Source: Rhodobacterales bacterium HKCCE2091 (lineage in GTDB: Bacteria > Pseudomonadota > Alphaproteobacteria > Rhodobacterales > Rhodobacteraceae). Taken from it: 64,000 nucleotides of DNA. Both the position numbers and the translations under genes were made by a program. The notes below the pieces were generated by a model. That model made no database searches. It was not told the origin of the DNA and saw only the letters and a list, made by a program, of their open reading frames with translations. The DNA is taken from assembly GCA_015689685.1 (NCBI GenBank), contig WVSL01000001.1, forward strand, positions 409,298-473,297, written 5' to 3'. Of this stretch, positions 1-8,707 are shown piece by piece (position 1 is the first letter of the stretch; the number at the start of each line of letters is the position of its first letter).

Positions 1-872
1 AAGACCTGGTCGCGGTAGCTGTCGATGCCCTGCGCGACGCCGATGACGGCGAAGTTGCCGCCATAGGCCCCGGCCTGCGGCGCGCCCGCCGGTCCCTCGG
101 GCCGGGTGAAGCCGTGGGCAAGCTGGAACCGCAGCGAAGAATGCGCCGACGGCCGTGCGGGGTTCGCCGAAACCAGCATCGTGCCGATCCGCGTGAGCGC
201 GCCCATGTCCTCGGTCGCCTCCTGGCCGACATAGGCCTCGTCGCGGTAACCCTCCGCGGTCTCGCGCGACAGCGCCGCGTACTGGCGCGTCGCGGTGGCC
301 TGCTGGGTCAGCACCAGGCCGTCGATCACCTCCGCGAAGTGGAACACCCCACCCTCGGCGTCGAAGCAGAGGTCGGTATAGAGGTATTCCCGCGCCGAGG
401 GTTCGGTCGCGCCCTGCCAGTACTCGGCGACACCGAAACCGGCCTCGTATGGGCAATCCTCGATCCGGTGCCAGGGCGTGCCGCCGATCTCGGACAGGCT
501 CCGCGCCGGTCCTCCGGCCGCTGCCGGTGTCGGTGTCGGTGCCGGTGTCGGTGCCGCGGCCTGTGGCGGTGGCGATGCAGGGGCCGTCGCGGGGGCGGGC
601 GCCGGGGCTGCCCCGGCGATCAGCTGCGCGACCTGCGCGCGCAACAGTTCCAGGTCCGCGTAGACCAGCCCGCCCGTCGCCTCTCGCCCGTTCGTTTGCT
701 GCCAGGCCCGGATCGCGGAATAGAGGCTTTCGTCGACCATTCCATCGACCGGGCCGGGATCGAATCCGAGCTGCGCCAGCGCGGCCTCGGCCTCCCTCAC
801 CAGGTCTTCCTGCGCGGCGGCGCCGAACGGCAGGACTGCGAATAGAAGGGCGAACGCGAAACGGCGCGGCAT
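1..872 (-). CDS. Secreted peptidoglycan-binding-domain protein, 3' end outside window
   Basis: The frame is open from an ATG at 872 to the left edge, so the C-terminus is missing (290 codons visible). It begins with a signal peptide (MPRRFAFALLFAVLPFGAAA, then Q). A PG_binding_1-like segment follows at about residues 21-60, with the family pattern LGFDPGPVDG and IRAWQ. Next is an Ala/Pro linker at about 80-120 containing PTPAPTPTP, encoded by a 6-bp repeat tract at 524-556. The remaining ~170 residues have scattered Cys and no domain I can name. The protein is probably periplasmic and anchored to the cell wall through the N-terminal domain. It is divergent from mtgA across a 136-bp gap, which fits a shared cell-wall theme. 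The product class is likely; the C-terminal function is unknown. Confidence 0.75.
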   Translation of the reverse strand, partial: MPRRFAFALLFAVLPFGAAAQEDLVREAEAALAQLGFDPGPVDGMVDESLYSAIRAWQQTNGREATGGLVYADLELLRAQVAQLIAGAAPAPAPATAPASPPPQAAAPTPAPTPTPAAAGGPARSLSEIGGTPWHRIEDCPYEAGFGVAEYWQGATEPSAREYLYTDLCFDAEGGVFHFAEVIDGLVLTQQATATRQYAALSRETAEGYRDEAYVGQEATEDMGALTRIGTMLVSANPARPSAHSSLRFQLAHGFTRPEGPAGAPQAGAYGGNFAVIGVAQGIDSYRDQV

Positions 873-1008
873 GTCGAAACTCCATCAACCAATCGCGGGC
901 AAGGCTGCGTCGGGGCGGGGGATTCGGTCAATGCCGGGGGCGAAGGCCCTTTGCGGCCCCGCCCCGACTTCGCTATTCCCGGAACCGAGGACAGGGCGGA
1001 GCGGCAGG

Positions 1009-1734
1009 GTGGCGAAGGCCAGGGGCAGGCGGAAGAAGACGGCGCGGACCGGCCTTCGGGACCGGGCGAGGACGGCGGCGCGCTGGCTGAGGCGCGGGGC
1101 GCTCGGCCTCGTCATCGCCGCCGTCGCATGGGTCGCGATCTACGCGGTCGTGCCGGTTCCGGTGACGCCCTACATGATCTCCGAACGCCTGCGGCTCGGC
1201 AGCCCGCTCGACCGAGACTGGATCCCGATCGAGGCCATGAACCCGGACCTCCTGCGCGCCGTCGTCGCCGCCGAGGATGCCAATTTCTGCCTGCACTGGG
1301 GCTTCGACATGAGCGCGATCCGTGCCGCGATCGCCGAGGGTGCGCGGCGCGGCGGGTCGACGATCAGCCAGCAGACGGTGAAGAACGCCTTTCTGTGGCA
1401 CGGGCGGTCCTGGCTGCGAAAGGCGCTGGAAGCCGCGATGACCCCGGTGATGGAACTGATCTGGTCCAAGCGCCGGGTGCTGGAGGTCTACCTGAACATC
1501 GCGGAGTTCGACGAAGGCGTGTTCGGCGCGGAGGCCGCGTCGCTGCACTATTTCGGCGTCTCCGCCGACGCGCTGACCCCGGCACAGGCCGCCCGTCTCG
1601 CCGCCGTCCTGCCCGACCCGCAGGGGCGGTCGGCTTCGCAGCCCTCGGACTTCCTGGCCTCGCGCGCGCGGTCTATCGAAAGCGGCGCGGCGACCATCCG
1701 CACCGATGGCCGCGACGATTGCTTCGCCGATTGA
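1009..1734 (+). CDS. mtgA: Monofunctional biosynthetic peptidoglycan transglycosylase
   Basis: A GT51-family glycosyltransferase that polymerises lipid II into glycan strands at the outer face of the inner membrane. From the GTG at 1009 it is 241 aa, close to the usual ~230. An Arg/Lys-rich N-terminus is followed by one membrane segment (about 30-48). The catalytic block EDANF...HWGFD has Glu89, and GGSTISQQ lies at 115-122. Further family motifs are KNAFLW and the VYLNIAEF block with Gly-rich GVFGAEAAS. The frame is open upstream to an ATG at 871, but that start would overlap the divergent gene and add an atypical 46-residue extension. A purine-rich stretch (GAGGACAGG) lies about 12 nt before the GTG. 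Family assignment is secure; the start is less so. Confidence 0.92.
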   Translation: MAKARGRRKKTARTGLRDRARTAARWLRRGALGLVIAAVAWVAIYAVVPVPVTPYMISERLRLGSPLDRDWIPIEAMNPDLLRAVVAAEDANFCLHWGFDMSAIRAAIAEGARRGGSTISQQTVKNAFLWHGRSWLRKALEAAMTPVMELIWSKRRVLEVYLNIAEFDEGVFGAEAASLHYFGVSADALTPAQAARLAAVLPDPQGRSASQPSDFLASRARSIESGAATIRTDGRDDCFAD

Positions 1735-1788
1735 ATTTCCGCGGCGAGAGGCGCAAAATCGCCGGATAACAAGGGGCCCGAGCAGAAC

Positions 1789-2454
1789 ATGACCCGTCTC
1801 TACCACTTCGTCCTCTCGCCTTTCTGCCGCAAGGTCCGGCTGGTCCTGGCCGAGAAACGGATCGAGGTGGAGCTGGTCGAGGAGCGCTACTGGGAACCGT
1901 CGGCGGAATTCCTGCGCCGCAATCCCGCCGGGCAGGTCCCGGTCCTCCGGATCGACGGGATGACACTGTCCGACAGCCAGGCGATCTGCGAGTACCTCGA
2001 GGAAACGGTGCCGGAACCCTCGCTCATGCCGCGCGAACCCCGCGCCCGTGCCGAGGTGCGGCGGCTGGTCGGCTGGTTCGACGACAAGTTCCACCACGAG
2101 GTCACGGCCAACCTCGTCTACGAACGGGTCAACAAGAAGGTGATGCGCGGCGGCTACCCCGACGGCAAGGCGGTCAAGACCGGCGCGGCGCGGATCAAGT
2201 TCCACCTCGATTACATGGCCTGGCTGCTCGACCACCGCCGCTGGCTCGCCGGCGACCGGATGACGCTGGCCGACTTCGCCGCGGCCGCGCACCTGTCCTG
2301 CCTCGACTACATCTCGGACGTGGACTGGAACCGGTCGGAAGCCGTGAAGGACTGGTACGCCAAGATCAAATCGCGTCCCGCTTTCCGGTCCATCCTCGCC
2401 GACACGGTACCGGGTTTCATCCAGCCGCAGCACTACGCGAACCTGGACTTTTGA
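1789..2454 (+). CDS. Glutathione S-transferase family protein
   Basis: A 221-aa cytosolic GST. The N-terminal thioredoxin-like domain (about 1-80) carries the active-site start SPFC (Ser10 to Cys13), the cis-Pro region GQVPVL, and the glutathione-contacting segment DSQAICEYL. The all-helical C-terminal domain (about 90-215) ends with [12 protein letters not shown], the usual N-capping and hydrophobic-staple region. The substrate cannot be read from sequence. It is the first gene of a tight plus-strand operon: its TGA overlaps the TTG start of queG in a TTGA junction. About 54 bp separate it from mtgA. Confidence 0.88.
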   Translation: MTRLYHFVLSPFCRKVRLVLAEKRIEVELVEERYWEPSAEFLRRNPAGQVPVLRIDGMTLSDSQAICEYLEETVPEPSLMPREPRARAEVRRLVGWFDDKFHHEVTANLVYERVNKKVMRGGYPDGKAVKTGAARIKFHLDYMAWLLDHRRWLAGDRMTLADFAAAAHLSCLDYISDVDWNRSEAVKDWYAKIKSRPAFRSILADTVPGFIQPQHYANLDF

Positions 2455-3482
2455 CATCCCTCAAGGCGGCATTGCGGGCCGAGGCGCTGGCGGCGGGGTT
2501 CGCCGCGATGGGCGTCTGCCGCCCCGACGCGATCCCCGACGCCGCCCCCCGCCTGCGCGCCTTCCTCGACGCGGGCCGGCACGGGCAGATGGGCTGGATG
2601 GCCGACCGCGCGGCCTGGCGCGGCAATCCCGCCGCACTCTGGCCCGAGGCGCGCTCCGTCATCATGCTGGCCGAGACCTACACGCCGGACGACGACCCGC
2701 TGGGGGCCGTGACGCGACGGGACCGCGCCACGATCAGCGTCTACGCGCGGGGCCGGGACTACCACGATCTCGTCAAGAAGCGGCTGAAGCGTGTCGGCCG
2801 CTGGCTCCTCGACCGGTGCGAGGGCGCCGAGATCAAGGTTTTCGTCGACACCGCCCCGGTGATGGAAAAGCCGCTCGGGCAGGCCGCCGGGATCGGCTGG
2901 CAGGGCAAGCACACGAACCTCCTGTCCCGCGACCTCGGCAACTGGTTCTTCCTCGGCGCGATCTTCACCACCGTCGATCTCGAACCCGACGCGGCGGAGG
3001 GGGAACACTGCGGCTCCTGCACCGCCTGTCTCGACATCTGCCCGACCGACGCCTTCCCCGCGCCGTTCCAGCTCGACGCGACGCGCTGCATTTCCTACCT
3101 GACGATCGAACATCGCGGGCCGGTCGACCCGGCCCTTCGCAAGGGTCTCGGCAACCGTATCTACGGCTGCGACGACTGCCTCGCCGTCTGCCCTTGGAAC
3201 AAGTTCGCCAAGGCCGCGACGGAAACCCGCTACGCCGCGCGCGACGGCCTCGTCTCGCCTCCGCTGGAAGACCTCGCGGGGCTGGACGACGCCGCCTTCC
3301 GCGACAGGTTCTCCGGGTCTCCGATCAAGCGGATCGGCCGCGACCGCTTCGTGCGGAATGTCTGCTACGCGATCGGCAACAGCGGTGAAAAAAGGCTCGA
3401 AACCGCGGTTTCGGGTCTTCTGACGGACCCGGACGCGGCCGTCGCGGACGCCGCCGCCTGGGCACTGGAGCAACTCGCATGA
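2451..3482 (+). CDS. queG: Epoxyqueuosine reductase
   Basis: It reduces epoxyqueuosine to queuosine at the tRNA wobble position, using a cobalamin and two [4Fe-4S] clusters. The 343-aa product shows the family's catalytic Asp in FVDTAP (Asp134). The first ferredoxin-like motif is [12 protein letters not shown] (187-198), and a second cluster motif [12 protein letters not shown] lies at about 239-250, with an extra Cys at 213. Start is a TTG overlapping the GST stop by four bases; no in-frame ATG fits better. A HEAT-like Ala-rich tail (about 310-343) is typical. The next gene starts in an ATGA overlap with this stop, so the three genes are probably co-transcribed. The cobalamin need fits the B12 uptake locus at 51.6-58.8 kb. 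Confidence 0.93.
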   Translation: MTSLKAALRAEALAAGFAAMGVCRPDAIPDAAPRLRAFLDAGRHGQMGWMADRAAWRGNPAALWPEARSVIMLAETYTPDDDPLGAVTRRDRATISVYARGRDYHDLVKKRLKRVGRWLLDRCEGAEIKVFVDTAPVMEKPLGQAAGIGWQGKHTNLLSRDLGNWFFLGAIFTTVDLEPDAAEGEHCGSCTACLDICPTDAFPAPFQLDATRCISYLTIEHRGPVDPALRKGLGNRIYGCDDCLAVCPWNKFAKAATETRYAARDGLVSPPLEDLAGLDDAAFRDRFSGSPIKRIGRDRFVRNVCYAIGNSGEKRLETAVSGLLTDPDAAVADAAAWALEQLA

Positions 3483-4324
3483 AACTGCTGATCTTCGGCT
3501 ACGGCTACACCTCCGCCGCGCTGGCCCGGGCGATCGAGGACACGGAGATCGTCGCCACCACCCGCAGCGCCGAGAAGGCGGAGGCGATGGCCCGGGAGGG
3601 TCTCACCCCGCGGCTCTTCCCCGGCGACGATCTCGGCGACGACATCGCGTCGGCCAGCCATATCCTCGTCAGCGCCGGTCCGGAGGACGGGCGCGACCCG
3701 GTCCTCGCCCGCCTGCGTCCGGCCTTCGAAACCGCGCGGCCGGAATGGGTCGGCTACCTTTCCACCACCGGTGTCTACGGCGACCACGGCGGCGACTGGG
3801 TGACCGAGGAAACGCCGGTCGCCCCCGGCACCGAGCGGGGCCGCGCCCGCGCCACGGCGGAGGCGGAGTGGCTCGACCTACACCGACACCACGTCCTTCC
3901 CGTCCACGTCTTCCGCCTCGCCGGGATCTACGGCCCCGGCCGCGGCCCGTTCGAGAAGGTCCGCCGCGGCACCGCCCGAAGGATCGTGAAGCCGGGGCAG
4001 GTGTTCAGCCGCATCCATGTCGACGACATCGCGCAGGTGCTCCTGGCGTCGATGGCCCGGCCCGATCCCGGCGCGATCTACAATGTCTGCGACGACGATC
4101 CCGCCCCGCCCGAGGACGTGATCGCCCATGCCGCGGAACTGCTCGGCCTGCCGGTGCCACCCGCGATTCCCTTCGAGGAAGCAGACCTGAGCCCGATGGC
4201 CGCGTCGTTCTACGCCGAGTCGAAGCGGGTCGATAACACCCGCATGAAACACGACCTCGGCGTGACGCTCCGGTATCCCGACTACCGGACCGGACTCGCC
4301 GCGCTGCTGCGCGACGGCGAATAG
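3479..4324 (+). CDS. NAD-dependent epimerase/dehydratase (extended SDR, YeeZ-like)
   Basis: This 281-aa Rossmann protein has an N-terminal nucleotide motif FGYGYTS (6-12) in place of the usual GxxGxxG, which is seen in the YeeZ-like atypical SDRs. The substrate-side segment [13 protein letters not shown] and the sequence [13 protein letters not shown] are also characteristic of the extended SDR fold. The substrate is not predictable. It is the last gene of the GST-queG operon, starting at an ATGA overlap with the queG stop. A 67-bp gap containing an AT-rich stretch (TTTTCCGTTAACC) then precedes the L,D-transpeptidase. Confidence 0.82.
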   Translation: MKLLIFGYGYTSAALARAIEDTEIVATTRSAEKAEAMAREGLTPRLFPGDDLGDDIASASHILVSAGPEDGRDPVLARLRPAFETARPEWVGYLSTTGVYGDHGGDWVTEETPVAPGTERGRARATAEAEWLDLHRHHVLPVHVFRLAGIYGPGRGPFEKVRRGTARRIVKPGQVFSRIHVDDIAQVLLASMARPDPGAIYNVCDDDPAPPEDVIAHAAELLGLPVPPAIPFEEADLSPMAASFYAESKRVDNTRMKHDLGVTLRYPDYRTGLAALLRDGE

Positions 4325-4391
4325 CCATTTTCCGTTAACCCGTTTTGCGGTATCCCCGGTCCCAGGACCGAGCAGACCCGAGAGCAGCAGA

Positions 4392-4874
4392 ATGCGCCTC
4401 CTTACCCTTGCCCTCCTCGTCGCCCTGGCCACGGCGGGGTGTTCCCGCTTCGCCAGCTACGACGGACCCGAGGTCACCCGCGTCGTCGTCATCAAGTCGA
4501 GCCGCCAGCTGTTGCTGATGCACGGCGAGACGGTTCTCGAGGCCTACGACTTCGAACTCGGCTTCGCGCCCGAGGGCCACAAGGAAATCGAGGGCGACGG
4601 CCGCACCCCGGAAGGCAGCTACGTCATCGACCGGCGCAATCCGAACTCGGAATACTACCTGTCGATCGGCATCAGCTATCCCAACGAGACCGACGTGGCC
4701 GCGGCGCGCGCGCTCGGCTTCTCCCCCGGCGGCGACATCTTCATCCACGGCACCCCGCGCGAATTCCGCGGGCGAGAGGACTGGACGGCGGGATGCATCG
4801 CCGTGTCGAACGGCGACATGCGGGAAATCTACGCGATGGTCCGGGACGGAACGGCGATCGACATCTTCCCCTGA
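4392..4874 (+). CDS. L,D-transpeptidase family lipoprotein (YkuD domain)
   Basis: A 160-aa YkuD-fold protein. The N-terminus is a lipoprotein signal with lipobox ATAGC (Cys17), so it should be anchored in a membrane facing the periplasm. The catalytic signature runs from IFIHG (His119) to WTAGCIAVSN (Cys135); it is the HG...GC pattern with Thr-Ala instead of Ser-(H/N) before GC. Such enzymes form 3-3 crosslinks in peptidoglycan or attach proteins to it. The domain starts directly after the lipobox, so there is no extra binding module. A purine-rich GAGCAGCAGA precedes the ATG. It converges on the CAP-domain gene across a terminator/repeat region. Confidence 0.85.
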   Translation: MRLLTLALLVALATAGCSRFASYDGPEVTRVVVIKSSRQLLLMHGETVLEAYDFELGFAPEGHKEIEGDGRTPEGSYVIDRRNPNSEYYLSIGISYPNETDVAAARALGFSPGGDIFIHGTPREFRGREDWTAGCIAVSNGDMREIYAMVRDGTAIDIFP

Positions 4875-4886
4875 CCCCATCTTTGT

Positions 4887-4925
4887 CCCCGAAATATCTC
4901 GGGGGTCCGGGGGCAGCGCCCCCGG
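4887..4925. terminator. Two consecutive hairpins at a convergent gene junction
   Basis: Just after the L,D-transpeptidase stop there is a 6-bp stem (CCCCGA/TCGGGG, loop AATATC, 4887-4904). A perfect 8-bp stem CCGGGGGC/GCCCCCGG with a 3-nt loop follows at 4907-4925. No long T-run follows, so termination would rest on the strong GC stem. The same layout, an AAATATC loop hairpin followed by a GC hairpin, recurs at 15867-15906. Confidence 0.55.
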
Positions 4926-5027
4926 TGGATCGACGCGCGCCAGCGCGGCGAAACAGCGCCATCGGGCCGGGTAAACTCCGGGTCACGGCCGTGTCTGATC
5001 GTCCGGGACGCGCCGTCGCCGGGGCTA

Positions 5028-5079
5028 TACGCCCGTTCGACGCTGAAATTCGTCCACTGGACGAATTTCCGGGCGCGCC
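5028..5079. repeat. 52-bp repeat copy 1 with central palindrome
   Basis: First of two identical 52-bp units 63 bp apart. The core (5045-5069) is a near-perfect palindrome with 12-bp arms GAAATTCGTCCA and TGGACGAATTTC around a single C. The unit lies between two convergent genes. Confidence 0.85.
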
Positions 5080-5090
5080 ATTGCCGGGGC

Positions 5091-5142
5091 TACGCCCGTT
5101 CGACGCTGAAATTCGTCCACTGGACGAATTTCCGGGCGCGCC
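5091..5142. repeat. 52-bp repeat copy 2 with central palindrome
   Basis: Second copy, identical to 5028-5079 over 52 bases, including the 12-bp-arm palindrome. The flank before each copy is also related (GCCGGGGCT). It ends directly at the stop codon of the CAP-domain gene (5143), so it may act as that gene's 3' hairpin. Confidence 0.85.
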
Positions 5143-5688
5143 TCACCCCCTGGGGGCGTTCGCGGGGCCGGCGGATCCGCCGTCGCCTGTCAGCAGCGTC
5201 CACCAGATCTTCCCGGTCGGTTCCTGGTACCAGGCGAAACCCAGGTCGCGCGCGGCGGGGTCGGTGATGACGTCGCGGGTGTCGGGCTGTTCCATCCAGG
5301 CCGTGAAGGTCTCGATCTCGGTCTCGTAGGTCTCCGAGATGTTCTCGCCCAGGACGGTGCCGGTGTAGCCCGCGCGGCGCGCCCGGTCGATCGGCGAGGA
5401 TCCGTCGGATCCGAAGTGCCAGGGCCGGTTCTGCACCGCCATGTCGCGCGAATGGGTCGCGGCGGCGGCGTTCAGCTCGGCCGAGAACCGCAACGCCGGG
5501 GCGCCTGACGCACCGCGAACCGCGTTCGCGCTGTCGAGGATCCGGAACTGCACCGCGGCGGGATCGCCGATGTCGTAGACCGACGGCAGGGGCCGCCCGT
5601 CCGCGCCGAGCTGGCGCGGCGCGCGCATCGTCGAACAGGCGGACAGCGCCATCGCGCTCACGCCCAGAAGAAGGTGACGTCTGTTCAT
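5143..5688 (-). CDS. CAP/SCP-domain lipoprotein
   Basis: A 181-aa secreted protein of the CAP superfamily (SCP/PR-1-like, YkwD type). The ATG at 5688 gives a lipoprotein signal MNRRHLLLGVSAMALSAC with Cys18. The frame is open further upstream but only into Arg-rich sequence without a signal. CAP features are the helix with LNAAAATHSRDMA (His plus Asp), then GENIS and the C-terminal WWTLLTGDG strand. Bacterial CAP lipoproteins are envelope-associated, but their activity is mostly unknown. It is divergent from the second YkuD protein (5872) across 183 bp, so cell-wall genes cluster here. Confidence 0.85.
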   Translation of the reverse strand: MNRRHLLLGVSAMALSACSTMRAPRQLGADGRPLPSVYDIGDPAAVQFRILDSANAVRGASGAPALRFSAELNAAAATHSRDMAVQNRPWHFGSDGSSPIDRARRAGYTGTVLGENISETYETEIETFTAWMEQPDTRDVITDPAARDLGFAWYQEPTGKIWWTLLTGDGGSAGPANAPRG

Positions 5689-5871
5689 CGGTGTCGTCCT
5701 GGCTTGCCCGGCCTCGTTGGACCGTTCCCATACATCTCGCCGCGGGTCGGGGCAAACACGACCGGCATCTTTCCGCACGGCCCCGCGCGGGCGAAGATTG
5801 CAGAGACCCGCGGCGCGGCGTATTTTGCGCAAAGTTTATGCACCACCCGTTAACGAGAAGGGATGCGACCC

Positions 5872-6471
5872 ATGAGCAGGGGTAACAGGATCTCTCGCCG
5901 CGGTTTCCTTGGGACTGCGGCCGTCGCGATGGCCGCCCCGGCGATCGCCCGTGCGCAGGCCGCAATGGAAGGCTCGACCGAGATCGAGCGCGACATCACC
6001 CAGTCGAGCCGCCACAACATCTCCAGCTTCCGGACGCTGGACTGGCAGCCCTACTTCGAGAACACGCGAAACGGCGCCGTTCTCGTCGACATCACCAGCC
6101 GCGCCCTGCATTTCTGGAGCGAGGACCAGTCGATCTACCGGCTCTACCCGACCTCGGTGCCGCTGACCGAGGATCTGACGCGCCGCGGCCGGACCGAGGT
6201 CACGCGACTCGTCGAGGGCCCGGACTGGCGACCGACGCCCGCGATGCAGGAACGCAACCCCGAATGGCCGGACTACGTGCCGCCGGGGCCGGACAACCCG
6301 CTCGGCACCCACGCGCTGTACCTGAGCTGGCAGTATTACCGCATCCACGGCACCCACGACACGCGCAAGATCGGGCGCCGGTCTTCCAATGGATGCATCG
6401 GGCTCTACAACGAGCATATCGCGGAATTGTACGGACTTACGCGGGTCGGAACGCAAGTGTTGCTAATTTGA
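5872..6471 (+). CDS. L,D-transpeptidase (YkuD) with Tat-like signal peptide
   Basis: A 199-aa YkuD-family transpeptidase (ErfK/YbiS type). The signal contains a twin-arginine-like SRRGFLG (8-14) and ends near AIARAQA. The catalytic motif runs from YRIHG (His159) to SSNGCIGLYN (Cys175), which is the complete HG...S-x-GC consensus. It would crosslink peptidoglycan or attach outer-membrane proteins to it. The ATG at 5872 is preferred because GAGAAGG ends about 10 nt before it; the in-frame ATG at 5863 lies almost on top of that Shine-Dalgarno site. A TTTGCGCAAA palindrome is present at 5824-5833 in the divergent promoter region. Confidence 0.9.
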   Translation: MSRGNRISRRGFLGTAAVAMAAPAIARAQAAMEGSTEIERDITQSSRHNISSFRTLDWQPYFENTRNGAVLVDITSRALHFWSEDQSIYRLYPTSVPLTEDLTRRGRTEVTRLVEGPDWRPTPAMQERNPEWPDYVPPGPDNPLGTHALYLSWQYYRIHGTHDTRKIGRRSSNGCIGLYNEHIAELYGLTRVGTQVLLI

Positions 6472-6617
6472 CGACACCGGCCTTTTCTCGTGCCGCGCCG
6501 CTTTTCGGGGTGATTGCAATGGCCTGCCATTGCTGGTTAAACCGAGACACGAGGTACAGTCTTGGGTGCCCTTGACGGTGCAATAGTGCGCCGAAGGGGC
6601 GTATCTTGGAGGATACT

Positions 6618-6800
6618 ATGAAGAAACTCGCACTCGCTGCCGCCCTTTCGGTCGCTGCCACTTCCGCCTTCGCAGGCGGCTATGCAGAGCCGATGGTGGA
6701 ACCGGTTGTCATCGTTGAGGACACCTCGTCCTCGGCTGGCGGCATCCTGGTGCCGATCCTGGCCCTGATCCTGATCGCTGCCGCTGTGGCCGCCGACTGA
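6618..6800 (+). CDS. Small secreted or membrane protein, 60 aa
   Basis: This short gene has a strong ribosome site (TTGGAGG, 6 nt before the ATG at 6618) and is closed by a textbook terminator, so it is very likely real. The product has a signal peptide ending at AFAGG, a short acidic middle (VVIVEDTSSSAGG) and a C-terminal hydrophobic stretch of about 17 residues rich in Leu/Ile/Ala, ending AAD. It is probably membrane-inserted after processing. Similar short proteins occur in Rhodobacterales and are sometimes mislabelled as ferrochelatase; nothing here suggests enzyme activity. It is monocistronic, with rlmN converging from the other side. Confidence 0.8.
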   Translation: MKKLALAAALSVAATSAFAGGYAEPMVEPVVIVEDTSSSAGGILVPILALILIAAAVAAD

Positions 6801-6822
6801 TCAGACCGGATACTCGGTTAGG

Positions 6823-6860
6823 AAAAGGTGGTCCCGCCTGGGGCCACCTTTTTCTTTTTC
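6823..6860 (+). terminator. Intrinsic terminator after the 60-aa gene
   Basis: A stem of about 9 pairs (GGTGGTCCC with GGGGCCACC, one G-U pair) with a GCCT loop is flanked by AAAA before and by TTTTTCTTTTTC after. This is a clear Rho-independent signal, and the A-tract may let it work for rlmN as well. Confidence 0.9.
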
Positions 6861-6910
6861 TGCACTGACGGACGGGCCGCCCCGGCGGCCGATGTCCCGG
6901 AAACCCGGCG

Positions 6911-8101
6911 TTAGAGCCCGGTTTCCGCCGCGATCTCCGCGCGCGACTTCCGCGCCCGTTCGGTCGCGGACTTCAACTGGCCACAGGCTGCCATGATGTC
7001 CTCACCCCGCGGGGTCCGGATCGGGCTGGCGTAACCGGCCTTGTAGACGATGTCCGCGAAGCGTTCGATCCGCTCCCAGTCCGACCGCTCGTAGGGCGCG
7101 CCGGGCCATTCGTTGAAGGGAATCAGGTTGATCTTCGCCGGAATGCCCGCGATCAGCCGGACTAGGCGCCGCGCGTCGTCGTCGCTGTCGTTCACGCCCT
7201 TCAGCATCACGTATTCGAAGGTTATCCGCTCGGAATTCGACAGTTTCGGATAGGCCCTGAGCGATTCCAGCAGTTCCGCGATCGGCCAGCGCTTGTTGAT
7301 CGGCACCAGCCGGTCGCGAATCTCGTCCGTGGTGGCGTGGAAGCTGACGGCGAGAAGGCAACCGATCTCTTCGGCGGTGCGTGCGATTTCCGGAACCACG
7401 CCCGATGTCGACAGGGTGATCCGGCGGCGAGACAGCGAGATCCCCTCGCCGTCCATCGCGATCCGCATCGCGTCGCGCACGTTCTCGAAGTTGTAGAGCG
7501 GCTCTCCCATGCCCATCAGCACGATGTTGGACAGAAGCCGCGGTCGCGCATCGCTTCCTTCGCCCGGTTCCGGCCATTCCCCGAGATCGTCGCGCGCGAC
7601 CATGATCTGGCCGACGATCTCGCCTGCAGTCAGGTTACGCACCAGCTTCTGCGTGCCGGTATGGCAGAACGAGCAGGTCAGCGTGCAACCGACCTGGCTG
7701 GAGATGCACAGCGTCCCGCGATCTTCCTCGGGGATGTAGACGACCTCCACCTCGTGGCCACCGGCGATCCGCACGAGGTACTTCCGCGTCCCGTCAGCAG
7801 AGACCTGGCGGCTCACCACCTCGGGCACGGAGATCACGAATTTTTCCGCCAGTTCAGCGCGGTAGGTCTTGGCGAGGTTCGTCATCGCGTCGAAATCGCG
7901 GACGCCCTTCTGGTAGACCCATTGCCAGATCTGCCCCACCCGCATCTTCGCCTGCTTCTCCGGCGTGCCGGCGGCGATCAGCGCGTCGCGGAGCGCGTCG
8001 CGGGTCAGGCCGACGATATTCACCGGACCGCCCTCCGGCAACTTGCGGGGGACGGTCATCACATCCTGCGTGATCGGGGCTTTCGCCTCGGGGGTCGACA
8101 T
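6911..8101 (-). CDS. rlmN: 23S rRNA (adenine2503-C2)/tRNA methyltransferase
   Basis: A radical-SAM methyltransferase that makes m2A at 23S rRNA A2503 and tRNA A37. The 396-aa protein has the N-terminal helical domain with WQWVYQKG. The radical-SAM motif CTLTCSFC has Cys139, 143 and 146. [12 protein letters not shown] is the SAM-binding GGE-like region. [16 protein letters not shown] and a C-terminal IMAACGQL with the second catalytic Cys complete the set. All key residues are present and length is normal. It reads alone on the minus strand and faces away from the ialB-like pair, which is also on the minus strand upstream. Confidence 0.96.
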   Translation of the reverse strand: MSTPEAKAPITQDVMTVPRKLPEGGPVNIVGLTRDALRDALIAAGTPEKQAKMRVGQIWQWVYQKGVRDFDAMTNLAKTYRAELAEKFVISVPEVVSRQVSADGTRKYLVRIAGGHEVEVVYIPEEDRGTLCISSQVGCTLTCSFCHTGTQKLVRNLTAGEIVGQIMVARDDLGEWPEPGEGSDARPRLLSNIVLMGMGEPLYNFENVRDAMRIAMDGEGISLSRRRITLSTSGVVPEIARTAEEIGCLLAVSFHATTDEIRDRLVPINKRWPIAELLESLRAYPKLSNSERITFEYVMLKGVNDSDDDARRLVRLIAGIPAKINLIPFNEWPGAPYERSDWERIERFADIVYKAGYASPIRTPRGEDIMAACGQLKSATERARKSRAEIAAETGL

Positions 8102-8162
8102 CGTGGCGCTCCTGGCGGGGACGCGCTTTCATATAGGCAGCGGGGCCTTGCTGCAAACCCCG

Positions 8163-8705
8163 TTATCCGCCGGATGCGCCGCAGCGGGCCTCCGCGTCGT
8201 CGACGGCCGCGGCGAAACCTTGTAGCGAGAACGTGTCGGCGGTCTGCGTGCCGCGGGTCGAACGCGCGGTCAGCACCGCCTCGGACCCGCGCCGAAGCGC
8301 CGAGATGATCGCCTCGTCCTCCTCGGCCGAGTCGGACCAGGACATCTCGCCCTCGGTGAACAGGTCGAACGTCTCGCCGCCCACCTCGAGCGCGACGGTG
8401 GAGCCGGTTTCGAACGGGTAGCCGCCGGTGAAGCTGACTTCGCCGATCCGGTTCCGGTCGGGCCAGTAGCTCACGAAGAACAGGGTTTCGCCCCGGCTGA
8501 CCTCGACCACCTCGCCGTTGCGGGTGTTGACCATCGACACGGGCGACGACACGACCCAGCACTGGGTCGGGTCGGACTGGACGTAGACGCTCCAGGCGGT
8601 GTCGGGTCCGGGGGCCGGGTCGGATTCGGGTTCGGCATCCTGCGCGGTCGCGGGCAGGACGGCGAGCATGGCGATGCAGGCCGCGAGGCCGGCGGCGCGC
8701 AGCAT
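8163..8705 (-). CDS. Invasion-associated locus B (IalB) family protein, copy 2
   Basis: A 180-aa secreted protein. From the ATG at 8705 there is a signal peptide (LAVLPATAQ) and a short acidic linker. Then comes the IalB-type domain opening with WSVYVQSDPTQCWVV and closing with a second Cys in EARCG, likely a disulfide. In Bartonella, IalB affects host-cell entry; in free-living Rhodobacterales the role is unknown. Its start lies 2 nt after the stop of the upstream paralogue (8708-9244), so the pair is co-transcribed and arose by tandem duplication. A TTG at 8723 is in frame but would overlap that stop. Confidence 0.8.
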   Translation of the reverse strand: MLRAAGLAACIAMLAVLPATAQDAEPESDPAPGPDTAWSVYVQSDPTQCWVVSSPVSMVNTRNGEVVEVSRGETLFFVSYWPDRNRIGEVSFTGGYPFETGSTVALEVGGETFDLFTEGEMSWSDSAEEDEAIISALRRGSEAVLTARSTRGTQTADTFSLQGFAAAVDDAEARCGASGG

Positions 8706-8707
8706 GG

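Noticed and set aside
114..845. 243-codon plus-strand frame at the left edge
   Set aside because: The minus strand carries a signal peptide, a peptidoglycan-binding motif and good codon structure over the same bases, so the plus frame is a shadow.
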